DNA of 64,000 nt from contig OX235268.1 of the NCBI GenBank assembly GCA_944472135.2, forward strand, positions 6,950,589 to 7,014,588, read 5' to 3'. The notes beneath the pieces were generated by a model, which worked only from the letters and a program-made list of their open reading frames with translations, was not told the origin of the DNA and made no database searches. This document shows positions 53,450 to 63,890 of the stretch, piece after piece. Each line of letters begins with the position of its first letter. The first letter of the stretch is position 1. The DNA is from Trichobilharzia regenti (lineage: Eukaryota; Platyhelminthes; Trematoda; Strigeidida; Schistosomatidae). A program made the translations under genes and the position numbers.

Positions 53450-54120
53450 TGGCGGTATGTCTGTCTGTCTGTTTTCGACATAGAACTTTGCACTGATGTG
53501 CAGTAATTTAAATCGCCATACTCTATGTATCACACAAAGCAAGAGAAGAAAGTAGAAGAAATGGATGATAAAGATAGTAAACAGAGGTGTGAGACTAAGG
53601 AAGAGTAATAACGAAGAACAATATAGTTTCATTGGAAATCACAAGTCACAAGGAGTGGATGGATCTGCGCCATCATCGAGAACGATGAGTTTGAGCCATA
53701 TTACCAATTGTTTCCAGCCATCATTGGTTTTTACCGTCCCCAGGACCCCAACCAGTTAGGAAGTTTACACCTTCCTATGTGGCTTAAGTTAAATGTTGTG
53801 GATTTCATTGACTGGTGACATGTTTTGGTTTGACCGCCGCTAGCTAGCAGTTTTCCAGCCTGACCCTATATCAGCTAACATTACCTGTTTGTCGAGGAAT
53901 GCGATGACTAAGCATACGTAACACATGTCCTAACTATCTCAGTCGATGTAATTTCACAGCCTCGTCGATTGATTTCCCCTCTTACGTATGCAGCACTCGA
54001 CGCTTAACCTCAATATTGCTCAGCTTATTATACCACATCACACGGGAGATAGAACGCAGGTACCTATGATAAAAGACAACTAATCTTTTCATGTCTTCTC
54101 CTCCCACAGCCATGAAGGTG
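53450..54120 (-). pseudogene. RTE-like LINE C-terminal fragment, TXNL1 intron 5
   Basis: Close nucleotide match to 47,640-48,300 and 35,860-36,430 (GTCTGTCTGTTTTCGACATAG at one end). No intact frame. Confidence 0.6.
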
Positions 54121-54814
54121 GACATAGTGGAATGCTGAGTGGTATGGAGTCGAACAGCGGACGACTACGTGACTACCAAGTTCCCCCTCTCTGTCACGCT
54201 CTCATCTAGTTCACAGAGCACAACTACATCAATACTAATGAGATATATGTATCTGAGGTGTATGTAAGCTTGATATATTAGCAGTATTCCTGAAAATTTG
54301 TCAACGATGATTAGTGTCTTTGTTTCATCCAAAGTTTACCTTAATGAGTACATGAGAAAGATGAATATACTCATGTGATAGTAGAGAACATGAAACAGTC
54401 ATTATTTGCTTTATTCCAAAACGGCAACTATGTGGAATTCTCAGCATTCGGGGTAAAACAAACGAAACATTACACGTTATATAGGTAGCCAAAATTGATA
54501 AAAGCAGCTTTTTTGGTATTAGCAATGACAATAAATTCGAAAAAGTACTAAAGCATAAAATAATTCAAATAGACCAGAGAGCCATTTATTTTGCTAATTA
54601 TATAGTAATTTATAAGTTTCACGCCTGACACTACCAGATATAACGTGGGCTGGCCAAATAAGGTATCATTGAGTTTATGTGTACTTAGTTGTGCGCAAGC
54701 GAGCCTATAATCTTTTATAATGACCTCTAGTCATACCTGATGAGATTCAACAGGAAGGGGGAGAGTTGTCAATTAGAGAGGGTGTTGTCGACAGTTAAAC
54801 AATATGGATTTATT
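54121..54814. other. No gene recognised
   Basis: AT-rich. TTTATTCCAAAACGGC and GTGGAATTCTCAGCATTC near 54,410-54,450 echo the SINE 3' segments at 39,985 and 48,840. Confidence 0.4.
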
Positions 54815-55165
54815 TTTACGAGTTGATTACGGATTGATATCAGTTAGAGAACCATCGAAAACTAGTTAGCGAGTACTGGACGGCTGTTTCATCCAACTGG
54901 TTTGTAAATCATCGACAGTACTCCATTCACTAGGATTCGAACCCAGGACCTTCCGGGTACAAGGACAACAAGCTCGTATACCATTCAGCAGCCACTGGGA
55001 CGCGATTCAATGGCCCATGAAATCTAACTTATAACAGTTCGTGATTTAGCACAACGTACTGATGATGATTCCCAAACTAGGCTGATGAAACAGCAGCTGT
55101 CCAGTACTCCCTGGTTTTCAATGGTCCTCTAACTGACATCAATCCGTGATCAACTCGTCAAAACA
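54815..55165. repeat. Head-to-head SINE pair with two hammerhead-like motifs
   Basis: Inverted arms of about 45 bp (54,815-54,862 and 55,112-55,160). The minus-strand left half has GTACTG, TCGATGA, GGATGAAACAG and GTC before CAGTAC. The plus-strand right half has GTACTG (55,056), ATGATGA, TTCCCAAACTAGG, GAAA (55,087-55,090), stem III ACAG/CTGT, GTC and CAGTAC (55,102-55,107). In the centre lies a minus-strand tRNA-like part with B box GGTTCGAATCC and A-box-like GCTGAATGGTATACG. Only C3 (A) departs from the core in the right half. Confidence 0.65.
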
Positions 55166-55329
55166 AATCTAATTCTTACAATCCAATCATAGAAAATATA
55201 GATTTAGCCAGACCATTTCTCACAAGAGTTCAGGTGTGTATGGACTACAGTATTAGTGAGCAGGTTGACTTAATCTCATGCTGCTCACCGTACTGATGTC
55301 AATCTGATTACGTTAGACTGGATGAGATG

Positions 55330-56040
55330 CGACAGACACACACAGAGGGCAGCGAGGAAACAGGCATAAAATAAACCCACACGAAAAACTTAGAGGATCT
55401 GAACTTCGCCGATATGATATATGTCTGATTTCCCACAAACACTGGAAGATATGCAAATGAAAAGCAACAAGTTGGCGATACAAGTTAGGACTTCATATGA
55501 ACATATAGAAGAGAGAGAGGTAAGTGATGAAGATTCCTGGCCAACAGCAACAACAACAAACAACCATTAGCATAAATGGGAGAAATCTGTAAGAAGCAAC
55601 CTTCTTTACCTACCTGGAAAGCATCGTTTCAACTACAGGTGGACGGAACCAATGAGCATAATATCAAAGCAAGGATCGGGAAAGCAAAGCAAGCTTTCAT
55701 TACTCTCAGGTAAGTCTGTGGGGAAATCAACAACGCTCAGCATGAAACCTACGATCTGGATTTTCAACTCCAATTTGAAGTCAATGCTACTCACTAGGCG
55801 GATCAGGGACTTGGCGCTGCGTCATGATGAACACTTCAAACAAACTACAGACCTTCATCAATATCTGACTTCGCTGAACACGTCGCGAGTGTGACATGGA
55901 GGAGATCATGTGAAAAGGAGATGAAAGCATATGAGCAGATGTGGAGCCAGATGAAAACGTTTGCAGAGAACCGAACTCAACGGAGATGTGCGGCTGATGT
56001 CGTATGTTCCTCTAGGAATTAAAGGAGACAATAATAATAC
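55330..56040 (+). pseudogene. RTE-like LINE fragment (plus), TXNL1 intron 5
   Basis: Nucleotide match to 44,090-45,010: GAGGAAACAGGCATAAAAT, CATCGTTTCAACTACAGG, and the end GTATGTTCCTCTAGGAATT with a TAA-rich tail. Frames are broken throughout. Confidence 0.7.
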
Positions 56041-56452
56041 TACCCTTGAAAATATGAAATAGTCCTTTTTGAGTAATCCAGGACAAACTAAGAAGGGAGC
56101 GGTTAAGTAAAATACTTGAGTTGAATGAGTTAAAAAGTTGTAAATGTAGTGGTTGACTGATTCCTGATTGTCTTACTTTCCTACTTAGTAGTAGTAGCTT
56201 AGACGGCACATTTCTTAGAAATCGACAAGATATGGGATAGAACTATTCCAAGGTATTTAATGCCTGATTTAATTTCTTGTGAATGAACAAGTTTGTGTAG
56301 ATCATGTTTATGCGTGAAGGTGAGTTTAACTGTCTGACATTTAATAGGGATTTAACATAAATCGATTTAGCTTAGACCACCGTTGGCTTATGTTGGACAA
56401 CGAAGTTGTCGTTGCCATTATCGTACATATATATGAAATCAACTGATTATTT

Positions 56453-57578
56453 ATTTGAATGAGGCATTAAGAAGACAAATTTCGCGAGATGATATCATAA
56501 TTTCGTAGTTTTTTTACAACCGCTTTTCAACTAACATGGTTAACAATGATAAAATAAAATAAAGATCATGACAATTACTCAGTTAAATAAAAAACACAAA
56601 AGTACATACTAATAACCAGTCGCATATTTAAATAGGTCATGTAGTCACTTCATGGTAGGCGAAGATTGAAGTCTATTGTCTTTTGTACACACAGTTTAGG
56701 CTGTATGTGAATAATGTCACAAAGTGCTTCCATCACATTCATTAACTAGCCTTGAATTGGAGTTATGCGATGAAATTATTGTCAAGCTGTCATTGATATT
56801 GATTTTGTGACCTGATATTAATAAGTGTTTCGCAATGGATGATGATGATGATGATGATGGATTTCTATTCAGATTAATCGCGTTGGGATTTTCTATATGA
56901 TTTAGTAGCCATTTTGGAACATGTTCTTTTCGACGATGATCATTCAAGAGCGACGAGATTATGCAGTTAACACCTCAAAGACTTCGGTCAGCCATCAAAT
57001 GCACATTCTACGCCGCCACATCTCTTTTTCTCACTTGCCGAACATTTTTAATACCTGTACCTACGATTAAAGGACGAAATTCTGCCGACTCTACTTCAAA
57101 CTGTACCTACACGTTCACCTGCAGCTGTGGTGACACCTGTATAGGTAGAACCAACAGAATGTTCCGATGTCGTCAAAAAGAGCATGTTCTCAATGCGATT
57201 AATCTGAATAGAAATTCATCATTATCACCCATTGCAAAGCACTTATTAATGTCTGGTCACAATTATTTCACCATATAACTCTAGTTCAAAGTTGGTTATT
57301 GAAGGTGATAAAAGAACTTTGGGGATTAATCACATACAGCCTAAACTGTGTGTACAAAAAAACAACCGTCGACTTCAACCTTCGCCCACCATGGACTACT
57401 TGACCTATTCAACTATGATTGGTCATTAGTATGTACTTTTTTATTTAGCTGAGTAATTGTCATGCACTTTATTTTATTCTATTATTGTTAACCATGTCAG
57501 TTGTAAAGCGGTTGTAAAGAAACTACGAAATGACGATATCATATCGCGAGATTTGTCTTCTAAATGCCTTATTCAAAT
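56453..57578. mobile_element. PLE fold-back pair (GIY-YIG region)
   Basis: Left arm 56,453-56,940 (minus) and right arm 57,166-57,578 (plus) are inverted copies of the PLE endonuclease C-terminus and 3' UTR; both contain AINLNRN and IAKHLL(I/M)SGH. The spacer 56,958-57,165 adds the GIY-YIG start on the plus strand: YTFTCSCGDTCIGRTNRMF. The left arm has a GAT repeat (56,837-56,857). It ends about 100 bp before exon 6. Confidence 0.75.
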
Positions 57579-57675
57579 TTATCAAAGGGACTAATTGTTT
57601 TAATGATTATTTATTGATTAATTATGGAACTACACTTGTTTTTAACCGATTTTTGTGTTTTTGTAATCCTTTAAG

Positions 57676-57754
57676 GTTAACAGAGGCTGATATTAAAGAT
57701 GGTGGAGTAACTCAATTGAATTTTGTAAAATTCCAAAATGTCAACACTATAACA
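57676..57754 (+). CDS. TXNL1: Thioredoxin-like protein 1, exon 6
   Basis: Acceptor TTTAAG ends at 57,675; donor GTGAGT begins at 57,755. The first G completes the Glu codon of exon 5. It reads LTEADIKDGGVTQLNFVKF, then QNVNTIT, ending in phase 0. This is among the most conserved PITH segments (human LTEDDIKEDGIVPLRYVKF). No defects. Confidence 0.9.
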
Positions 57755-57839
57755 GTGAGTTGTTTTCATTGGTTGAATTGTCAATCAATATGGCTTTATT
57801 TTATTGATTGATAGTAGCTTACAGTAGAGTGTAAGACAT

Positions 57840-58340
57840 GGACTCATCAGCTCAGTGTACATGTATTCTCTCCAGTGGAACTCATCCGCAATGCCGAGGC
57901 GTTATCCATTGTGGGACGCACCCATAGGAGTTCGAATATACGATCCTCTGGTCTACAAGGCTAGCGAGCTGGTAGACTATTAAGTCACTGGGACCCGATC
58001 CAATGGCCAGAGCATGGGTTCCAACTTCAACCAATTTACGATATAACGCGACTAGCACTAGCGAGTGTCATTGCTGGTGAGTATTTGTCCTGATACCCGA
58101 CCTGCTGTACCCTACTGGTCACGACTTCCACCTAGAACCCAGGTAATTACCCACTTAAATAGGGCCAGTCGCCAGTGAACATCCCATTGATATTCAAGTA
58201 TTGGTTTGTAGGTATTTGATTGATTGGTTACAGGATTTCATCATGAGGTGATATCGATTAGAGAACTATTGGAAAATATGGGAGTACTCGACAGATGTTT
58301 CATCCCCTCAGTGACTCAGAGACTCTTCACAAGTATGCAA
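57840..58340 (-). repeat. SINE-like unit with hammerhead-like motif (minus)
   Basis: A tRNA-like part lies at 57,915-58,000 on the minus strand (GTCTACCAGCTCGCTAGCC, ATTCGAACTCC). A decayed hammerhead-like block lies at 58,335-58,280: GAAGAGTCTC, GATGAAACATCTGTC, GAGTAC. At 57,851-57,843 the minus strand reads CTGATGAG followed by TCC, an isolated core one whose second half is absent. Confidence 0.45.
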
Positions 58341-58344
58341 CCAC

Positions 58345-58835
58345 AAGGGTTCCTTTTATTATTATGGACACATAACTGTAGGAGCTGACGAAGAATTTAT
58401 GAGGAAAAAATATTCACACTAAATCGTTGTAACCTCCACTCCTTTATTTAAGGTCGTACACGGTAAAGCATAGCAACCACAAGGTAATGAACGCACCAAT
58501 GAACTTGAACGCATATCATTCAGTGGATGATCAAGGAACCTACTGTGTATTTTTGACATCAACCAAACCGTTTATTTACGGGAAAAAATAACATAATAAT
58601 AGTAATAATAATAATAATTTTGAAACAGATTAAAGACGATATTTTACTGTGACGCGTAACCGAGAAATAGTTCTCAGTCACATTGAAGGGTATCATTTGT
58701 TATTAGATGGTTTGAGACAATGGACAGGCAGCCTTCCACCTAGTTTTTGTGCTTTTTGACACTCATTAAATCAGTAAGGCGTATCTACAATCTCAGAAGG
58801 ATCTGACCTCCCTTCTGAGATTCAAGCCCATATCA
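58345..58835. other. No gene recognised
   Basis: Intronic AT-rich sequence with an AAT repeat near 58,590-58,620. No coding or repeat family was assigned. Confidence 0.35.
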
Positions 58836-58839
58836 TAAA

Positions 58840-59095
58840 TAATAAATAATAATTTTTCCTTCACGTTCCCAGTGGAACATAGGGCTCCAAGCTAGTGGCT
58901 TGAAGTTTCTGTAGCAGTGTTTAATTTTTACATGATCGGGTTGCTAGCCTCATGCCCAACCTTTCCTCTTTACCACCATTATTTCTGGCTCAGTGAGGTA
59001 AAGGAGTGCGCCGGCCGGAGGTCGAACCCCGGACCAAATGCATGGTCGGCGAGCGTCCTAACCGCTATACCACCGACGCACGAGCCCATATCATG
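58840..59095 (-). mobile_element. tRNA-Gly-derived SINE with an RTE-like 3' tail
   Basis: Minus strand from 59,083: GCGTCGGTGGTATAGCGGTT, CTCGCCGACCATGC, CCGGGGTTCGACCTCC, CCGGCGCA. The acceptor halves GCGTCGG and CCGGCGC pair. The body ends with AGCCCTATGTTCCACTGGGA and an AT-rich (TTA) tail, like the 3' end of the RTE at 52,222-52,300. Related heads are at 39,975-40,160 and 61,580-61,625. Confidence 0.75.
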
Positions 59096-59504
59096 AAGTA
59101 CTGCAATCAGAGACGTTCGAATCTCAGGAGGAACATGGGTTCATTCAAGATTTCAAATATACACCTTGCTCTGATTGATGAATGCCGATAAGCACGAAAC
59201 ATAATTGGAAGGCTTCCTGCTGATTGCCTCCAACTATATAATGCCAAAAATTCACAGTGCACTGTGATGGTGAAAGCTACCTAGGTGGTGCATGGTGGTA
59301 GTCACATTGCAAACTTGACTGATAGAATTCAGTCTTCAGTAAACAAAGGACTAGATGCGTGATACTACTGACTAAATAGTGTCCAATCAAAGAAGGGTAT
59401 CAGTTTTTAAGCTGCATAGCTTTCGAAATGATTATTCCATCTATCTATGTGAATAACGAAAGTTCCCCTCCCCCACCCACTTATTTATTTTGATGTGGAG
59501 TTGT

Positions 59505-59575
59505 GTTCTCCGAGCTGGATGGTTAATTTGCGAAGCTTTCATCGTCCTAATAGGCGACATCTTCAGCTCATACTT
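59505..59575 (-). ncRNA. PLE 3' hammerhead-like motif, best copy
   Basis: Minus strand: GAG, CTGAAGA (fits CTGANGA), TG, a hairpin TCGCC/GGACGA with loop TATTA, then T, GAAA, AGCTTC. PLEs are known to carry hammerheads near their ends. An extra U before GAAA and an unclear stem I keep this tentative. Confidence 0.45.
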
Positions 59576-61020
59576 CAATTTGAAGTGAGCTTTTAGATTT
59601 CCCCACGGGTTTATTAATCATCTCTCCTGGTGACTGTAGAAGTGATTGGGGGTTTTTGTGTGCTTTCACACCCTGTAGGTTACTTGTATTAGAATTGATT
59701 GTTTCTTTGACTTGAACTTTGACCCTCTGTGTGTGTGAGGTTTCTTTCTCATCGGTTGATAAATTTTATCTATCTCGATGTGTCTGTTGATTGATGATTC
59801 ACTGGAATACCAGGTGGGCTTCTAAAAATTCCCTAGCATTCTTGTTGTTCCCTCTGTCTAATATTTGAACCTTGGTTTTCCTAGTCGAATTGATGTTCGT
59901 GGTTGTCTGTATGCAGCTAGTGATATGAGTGATGGAGTGGATATCATGTCTTTTGACGGCTAGCTTATGTTCGTGGATACGAAGACAAAGAGGGTGGCGT
60001 CCACTTTGGCCAATGTAGTGTTTTTCGCAGTTGTTACAATTTATTTTGTAGATGATGTTGGTTTTATCTTCTTAAGCCGTTGAGTCTTTTGGTTGACATA
60101 GAATTGAGTGAAGTGGTTTTGTTGTTATGTGTGCGTCATCAATTCCTAAAGGTGTGAAGAGTCTTGCAGTGATTTCTGAGATGTCCTTAATATATAATAA
60201 GGAGATTGCTTTGTGCTTTCCTTGGGGGCTTTTGATTTGATAGGTTGGCGGCTTAGGGATAGATGTCTTTTTATGAAATTCCGTGGATATCCGTCCATCC
60301 TTTTGGAAGACGTCCATGAGATACCTTCCTTCAATTTTCCTTAAGGTGGGAGTGCTGCAATGAGTCCTTACTCTCTTGAATAGTGTTTGTATGCAATTCC
60401 TTTTTTGTGTGTTATTGGATTGTTGCTGTTGTAATTCAGTATTTGGTCTGTGTGAGTTGATTTTGCTATAAACTTGAGTTTCTAATTCCTCTGTGGTAGT
60501 TGTTCGCTTGACTAAGACGTCCAAAAATGGGATTTTGTCCTAGGATATTCCTCCTCCTCTCTTGTGAATTTGATGTCGTTGAAAATGCTGTTTATTAAAT
60601 TGTGAGTATATTGTCCAACTCGTTTCTTTTGATTATTACGAATGTTTCATCTACGTGAAGTATCCAAATTTTTGGTTTGATCTTTGGTAGGATTATATTT
60701 TCAAGCCTTTGCCTCACAACTTCTGCAATCAAACCTGATATTAATGATCTCATGAGTGTTCTTTCGACTTGTTCATATATTTGGTCGTTGAATTTGAAGT
60801 ACGTTATTAGCTATAGGTTGTATTTTTTGATTGTTGTATGAGGTGTTTGTCGTTGTTGAGTAATTGGTCCATGGTGTCTTTTGCTAATTTCTATCCAATT
60901 AAGGTATATAATGTGCTGTAACATCGGAGGATATCATTATTTCTTGGTCATCTATTCGGATGCTTTTGATTTTCTCTAGAAATTTATTGATTTATTTCCA
61001 GGGGAAATACTGAGAATAGT
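59505..61020 (-). mobile_element. PLE, most complete copy (RT end, linker, GIY-YIG, 3' motif)
   Basis: Minus strand: LHVDETFVIIKRNELDN near 60,630 (the RT motif YVDDTF with Asp to Glu), FLDVLVKRTTTTEELETQVY, KKTSIPKPPTYQIKSPQGK, then NCEKHYIGQSGR and LCLRIHEHKLAVKRHD, the GIY-YIG endonuclease. The 60,524-60,072 frame is open for 150 codons; elsewhere there are frameshifts. The 3' UTR ends at 59,575-59,505 with a hammerhead-like block: CTGAAGA, hairpin, TGAAAGCTTC. Confidence 0.75.
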
Positions 61021-61110
61021 AAAGCACTCTAATCTTTACCTTAACCCTAAACCTGATTGGTTGTTCAAACGATACTTAAAAAAGGATTCAGGATGAAATT
61101 TACACATCAG
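61010..61110. repeat. Direct repeat of 63,496-63,655
   Basis: Both contain AGAATAGTAAAGCACTCTAA, TACCTTAACCCTAA and GATGAAATTTACACATCA. They border PLE copies on the same side. Confidence 0.6.
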
Positions 61111-61214
61111 CTCTAATATACATAAGCTTACAAATAAGCATTCAAATATAAACCAATCACGGTGTTTTGTCTATAGGATAATAAGATGGTGAATATAAAT
61201 TGTGCAATTAGTCA

Positions 61215-61640
61215 TAATAGTGACCGCAGAGCCCAGGGGACAACTGCTTGAGGCCGGTCACACGCGGCCTGTTTTTGTTTGTTCTCTTTTGTTTGGTGTG
61301 CCTCAGTAGCATACTTATCGCTCCTGCCCTGTGACACGGCAGCAGGAAGCGCGGTCGTTGTTAATCCGGGCCCCGACCGATCCGGCATGATATTTTGTGA
61401 GTTTGTGTGTGTCTTAGTGTTGGATTGGGTAGCTGCTTTTTGTTTAACCGCTAACCACACAACCTTTCTGGCATGGTAGGACCTCAAGAGACATGAGTCT
61501 CAGCCGATATAGCTTGTTGGCTCATTGCGGTGTTCAAGCCCGACCACCACGTCAAGGTAGCAGCTTTCCGTCGGGAAAAATAAAGGAGTGCGCCGGCCGG
61601 GGGTCGAACCCCGGACCATAGTAATAATAATAATAATAAT
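61215..61640. repeat. Composite dispersed repeat plus SINE head
   Basis: 61,215-61,570 corresponds to 34,700-35,155. 61,580-61,618 contains GTGCGCCGGCCGGGGGTCG, the minus-strand end of the tRNA-Gly-like head, joined to TAA repeats (61,620-61,642). Confidence 0.6.
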
Positions 61641-61899
61641 AATGGTCTTATCACTAATAAGGATGAAAAAGTGAGACAATCTGTGATAACACGAATAATG
61701 AAAAACAGCATAATTAAACCAACAATTGTTAAGCTGGACGTAGTAATCCATAAAGGTTAGTAAAAACAAATGAACCGATTGCGTAATGCTAGATTGTAAG
61801 GCAAGTAAATAAAACACCTTTTTAATGAAGATGTGATAAGATTAAGGGGTGATAATAAGAAAGGGGTTGAAAATATAAATAAAGGGTGGTGTAGAAGTC

Positions 61900-62217
61900 A
61901 TTAGTTGGTTATGTCTTAATAAGCCAACAAGGGAAGGATAGTAGCTGTGTGTACAAACTTCTTTGGAATGCATAGTTTAGGTTTAATCGTTCGAATGCCT
62001 TTCGCCTACCTCAGCCATGTGCAGTAGACGAATACGAAGTCTTTTGGAAAGATTCGGTGGGATGCCGATGAATTATTTTGAAAGCTGTCGTCTTCTCCAC
62101 TACATGACCACTATCAACGAATTAAATGTGATAAAATTGAGCTACGCATTATTTTTGTCTGTCCTTTGTCAAGCCACCACGACGGGAGATGTTCACTAAC
62201 ACGTTGGCTAAGCTGTC

Positions 62218-62255
<38 letters not shown>

Positions 62256-63060
62256 TGCCCAACATAACTGTCACCACAGGTGCAGTTGAATTGATAAATA
62301 CACACAGATGTGGGAAAACTATCAAGCTTATCCTTCGTTTGCGTCCCAATCATTCGTCGGCTAGAGAATGACAAACATAAGTGTGCTGCGTAAAATGTTC
62401 TACGTATACTCCTGGAAAGTCTCTGGAATAAGATCTGACTTGATAAGTCACCATTAAAGTGTAATTTCATAAGTAGAGGTTCTTTTTACGTGCAGTCATA
62501 GTCTCAGGTTTTCTGTCTGATGTTTACATATGTTTTTTTATGAAATTATTCGGATAGCTCATCTCCGTCAAGGAATCGTGAATATATATTCAAATTCCTT
62601 TTGTAAGTGGTCATCAGTACAAATCTTTCTTGCTCTGCTCGTAAGACCTTTAACAACATTTCTTTTAAATTTAATGGGCACATAAATAAGGAATTGTGTG
62701 TGTGTGTGTATTGCCCTGTGGGTGTGCTTTTTCTATACACGCTTATTCCAAGTGACCCATCTTCTCTCCTACTTGTCAAGACATCCAGAAAATGTAGTTT
62801 ATTCTCCTGCTCCTCTTCACAAGTTGAATTTCAGCAACAATTCGTCTATCTTAACATTCTAACTCCTTGATGATGTCCTTCAATTTCCGGTTTTCAAGTT
62901 TTTCGAGAAAGAAGTCAGCTAATATTGGGCCTAATGGTGAACCATTCATAGCTATTCCATGTACTTGTTGATAGTATGAATTATTGAAGACAAAGTGAAC
63001 ATTCATTAATGCATTTAAGAAGTAATTCTTTGAGGCTACACAAGGGGATTCCTTAGTTCA
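61900..63060 (-). mobile_element. PLE remnant (RT and GIY-YIG)
   Basis: Minus strand, from the right: NGSPLGPILADFFLEKLENR (RT), REDGSLGISVYRKSTPTGQY, then RRTFYAAHLCLSFSSRRMIG and IYQFNCTCGDSYVGHTT, the GIY-YIG start. An expanded AGT triplet (62,217-62,255) now encodes polythreonine inside that domain. The RT palm after KLKDII is deleted. Confidence 0.7.
62217..62255. repeat. AGT trinucleotide repeat
   Basis: About 12 TAG/AGT units within the PLE endonuclease remnant. Confidence 0.9.
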
Positions 63061-63230
63061 TACTATCTGTGTAATGACGACAGGTTTTCTGTGATTCTTC
63101 AACGGAATTATGATATGCGTCTAAGGTCCATTAGTGTGTGTGTGTGTGTGCGCGCGCTTTCACATTCCATGTTCGCCATTCTTTACTTTGTTTATTCAAC
63201 ACGTGTCTATTGTATTTATGATGACTACTC
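63061..63230. repeat. Direct repeat of 63,660-63,830
   Basis: Both contain GACAGGTTTTCTGTGATT, GGAATTATGATAT, GCGTCTAAGGTCCATT and CATTCTTTACTTTGTTTATT. The first copy has a GT/GC run at 63,134-63,158. Confidence 0.65.
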
Positions 63231-63299
63231 ACACTTGTGTTTCACCTATTGTTGCTGTTACTGTTACTGCTGGCCCTTTCTCTATGTTCACCGGAAGTC

Positions 63300-63372
63300 G
63301 TATCTTCTTTAGATGTTTCTTCTGCGAACTTGTTGCTTTTCACTTGCATATCTTCCAGTTTGTAGGAAATCA

Positions 63373-63421
<49 letters not shown>

Positions 63422-63490
63422 TCACATCGGCGAAGTCCAGATCCTCTAAGCGTTTTTGTGTGGGTCTATTTTATGCCAGTCTTCTCGTTG
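63300..63490 (-). pseudogene. RTE palm fragment split by an AT repeat
   Basis: The minus strand resembles 44,120-44,220 (GGCATAAAATAGACCCACAC, GAGGATCTGGACTTCGCCGA). An AT repeat (63,376-63,414) expanded in the middle. Confidence 0.6.
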
Positions 63491-63890
63491 CCAGCTGAGA
63501 ATAGTAAAGCACTCTAATCCTTACCTTAACCCTAATCCTTACCGTAACCCCTTATACTTGACCCGAAACCTAACGTTGCTATCATATCAAGCGATTGATT
63601 GTTCAAACGTTACTTAAAAAGGAGATCAGAATGAAATTTACACATCAATTCGTGAACAGTGTGTTCATACTACCTCTGTGATGATGACAGGTTTTCTGTG
63701 ATTATCCAACGGAATTATGATATATGCGTCTAAGGTCCATTGGTGTGTGCGGTCGCACTCTATGGTTGGCATTCTTTACTTTGTTTATTCAACGCCTGTC
63801 TGTGTGTTGTATTTATCACGACTACTTAGTCGTGATTGTCCTCTTCTTTTCTTTTTCTTTTTTTCTTAACAATAATTTTTATTATTCCAG

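Noticed and set aside
57843..57851. Perfect CTGATGAG on the minus strand
   Set aside because: No paired GAAA box or stem II partner follows, so it is not a hammerhead on its own.
58990..59083. Functional tRNA-Gly gene
   Set aside because: The acceptor pairs, but the anticodon arm does not fold with a Gly anticodon and the unit is followed by a SINE body and tail.
63520..63555. CCTTAACCCTAATCCTTACCG resembling telomeric TTAGGG repeats
   Set aside because: Only one or two degenerate units are present, and the same text recurs at 61,035-61,060 as part of a dispersed repeat, so an interstitial telomere is not supported.
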